Source: Poronia punctata
Lineage: Eukaryota > Ascomycota > Sordariomycetes > Xylariales > Xylariaceae
NCBI GenBank assembly: GCA_022579005.1
Contig: MU401510.1
Span: forward strand, 5,297 to 69,296
DNA: 64,000 nucleotides
Reading direction: 5' to 3'
The notes under the pieces are model-generated. The model ran no database searches. It was not told the origin of the DNA and was given only the letters and a program-made list of their open reading frames with translations. Positions 62,298 to 64,000 of this stretch are shown here, piece after piece (position 1 is the stretch's first letter; the number at the start of each line of letters is the position of its first letter). The translations under genes were made by a program, and so were the position numbers.

Positions 62298-63969
62298 TCA
62301 ACCCTCGAGACTGAAATCCCAAGGCTTGAAAGCCTCCTTGAACTTGTCGACGTCCTCAATCTCTTCCGCCGGCGACTGCGCCACATCACGCCAAGAGAGC
62401 CTCTTTTCCAGCCCGAGCAATTTAGCCATGACGCGACGACCAAACTGTAGATCGAAGCGGAAATCGGCCGAGAGAGTCATGACGAGCTCTTTACTGTGGA
62501 TAGAGGCGTCGCCGTCGTCAGACCAGATCCAGACGCGGAAAAAGTCTTCGGTCTTGTCGACGGCAGGGCCGAGGTTCGTTTCTCGGAAGGACGGGAATTT
62601 CTGGTTCTCGGCTTCGACCTTGAAAGCTGCCTCTACCAAGCCCTTGCGGATCATTTCCAGCGGCGCGGGTAGGAATTGCCAGTGGGTGTGGATGCCTTCT
62701 TTCCGGCTGATTTCCCACGTCACTGCGCCGAGTTTGTGTTTGGATTGTGTGGAGACCATTGCTTGCATTGCTTCGCGGAAGCGCGTCATCTCGCGGAATA
62801 CTTTCTCGGCGTCGGCGCCCATGGACTGGAATGTGGGTTCGTGGGATAGAGGGATGATTAGCTGATGGCTTGGGAATTCGAGGCCGGAGGAGGCGAAGTG
62901 GTCACGGTCGGGTAAGGGGCCTTTGGCCGTAGTTACGTAGGCTTCCGTTCCGATGCAGCAGATCATGTGCGTGTCTAGATCTACGTTACTAAGGCAGAAG
63001 AAGCAGCGATCTGGACCAGGTGGTGGGGACCGTCTACGGCGTTTCTGCCGGCCGCCTCGTTGGTTTCGGTCGTCGGCAAATCGGTTGAAATGTCCGTCGG
63101 ACGATGGCGCGGGGCGCTTTTTGTTCCTGTTGGCGAATGGAGAAGATGTGAAGCCGGCGGGTGGGGAGGTGATGGGCTCTCCTGGCGTGATGTTGAAAGC
63201 GTAGAGCGCTTTGGCTTTCGAAGAGTTGCCGTAAGGCGCAAGGGAGATGAACCTGGTTACGTCTTTGCTTTCCGTCTCGCCATCTGCGGGGAGATGCACG
63301 AACGGTTCGCGTTCATAGAAAAATGGCGCGGGAGAGGTCGAGAAGTGGTATTTTGGTTTGAGGGCGGCGCATAAATCCGCTATCTCATCCGAAGCTTGTA
63401 TGGCCTGCTTGTTTTCGGGCGTGATGGACACGCTCGAGCGGGTCGTAACACCCGAAGGCCACGGAGTTGTGAGGAGAATGTCCGCCTTATTGGCACCTCG
63501 CAGTGTCTTCACGTCTCCGGCAGTGTGGAATGGAAGGTGCTGTTCCTTCGACTGGCCGCCAACGAGCGAGGCATCTAGAACGCCTCCCAACGTGACGATG
63601 CGCACTCCGTCGGATGTCTTGGTAGTGCTTCTCTTACCAAGATAGTGAAGGTTCTCACAGATCTAGCATATATGGTTTAGAATTCCGAAGTATATAAACA
63701 GAGAAAGTCAGAAAAGTGCACTTACATCTTCATCTTGCTCAATGCGCTCCACTACAGCTTGAGGTAGGGGCGTTGTTCCGACGGTAAAATAGGTGGAGAG
63801 AGGGACTTGGATCTCTCCCTTTAGAAGCTTCGTGAGTGACTCGTCATCTTGGTCAGCGGCAAAAAGATTGCCGGTGACGATGGCAAAGGAAAAGTCCTGC
63901 TTCTTATGCAATGTCGCGAGCTTGGTGAAGGCCTCTTGGAGCTTTCCATCCACGCTACCTATCACTATA
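62298..63969 (-). CDS. Drn1/Cwf19-like factor with CwfJ domains (5' end outside window)
   Basis: Homologue of the debranching-associated protein Drn1 / CWF19L1, which works with the lariat-debranching enzyme Dbr1. Two exons are visible on the minus strand: 63969-63726 and 63662-62298 (intron 63663-63725, GTAAGT...CTAG). The first visible exon begins after a clear acceptor (CTAAT branch, GCAG), so at least one short upstream exon with the start codon lies beyond the window. About 535 residues are present. The N-terminal part IVIGSVDGKLQEAFTKLATL with AIVTGNLF resembles the metallophosphatase-like domain of Dbr1/Drn1. A basic KKRPAPSS...GGRQKRRRR linker follows, then CwfJ_C_1 with CFFCLSN, HMICCIGTEAYVTTAKGPL and the HIT-like HQLIIPLSHEPT. 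The CwfJ_C_2 region has EDFFRVWIWSDD and ends at SLEG. Convergent with POL5. Confidence 0.9.
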
Positions 63970-64000
63970 CTGCGTCCACATGGATTAGTATCAGTGTGCA

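Overview
The window is nuclear DNA of a filamentous ascomycete. The protein families look most like Sordariomycetes, but the genus cannot be named from sequence alone. Evidence for a fungal nuclear genome: short (about 50-160 nt) GT-AG introns with CTAAC/CTGAC branch sites, single-copy housekeeping genes on both strands, an intron-containing tRNA, and long gene-poor spacers rich in short TAGGTA/TACCTA motifs and microsatellites. No plasmid, phage, CRISPR, intact transposon or secondary-metabolite cluster was seen.

Layout. The left half (1-23.5 kb) is gene-poor. It holds only three convincing genes: hapB/NF-YA (3.2-4.1 kb), a metallophosphoesterase (11.5-12.5 kb) and an unrecognised 244-residue basic/Ser-Pro-rich protein (18.4-19.1 kb), separated by spacers of 7.4, 5.9 and 4.5 kb. 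The right half is gene-dense: FAN1 nuclease (-) and COMPASS subunit Sdc1/Dpy-30 (+) share a divergent promoter; then uS15/Rps13 (-), a possible gene broken by an assembly gap framed by poly-G and poly-C (30.2-30.9 kb), enolase (-), an M1 aminopeptidase (-), the spliceosomal helicase Prp28 (+), mitoribosomal mL59/MRPL25 (+), diphthamide factor Dph4 (+), 14-3-3 (-), mitochondrial ATPase inhibitor IF1 (+), nucleoporin Nsp1 (-), a Laa2/DUF5102-like AP-1 accessory protein (+), tRNA-Pro(UGG) and tRNA-Leu(UAA), Pol5 (+) and the 5'-truncated Drn1/Cwf19-like factor (-).

Nothing is arranged as an operon. Functional themes are generic: translation (uS15, mL59, Dph4, tRNAs, Pol5), splicing (Prp28, Drn1), chromatin and repair (Sdc1, FAN1), respiration and carbon metabolism (enolase, IF1, HapB). 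I did not find a clearly new biological system. The most informative signals are: three micro-exons (8, 10 and 11 nt) plus a GC-AG intron in the uS15 gene; an upstream exon that gives the aminopeptidase a mitochondrial-type presequence; a CCAATAGATTGG double CCAAT box in hapB's own promoter; and an intron that joins two apparently separate frames into one Laa2-like protein. Exon coordinates were worked out by hand from splice signals and family conservation; no transcript data were available.
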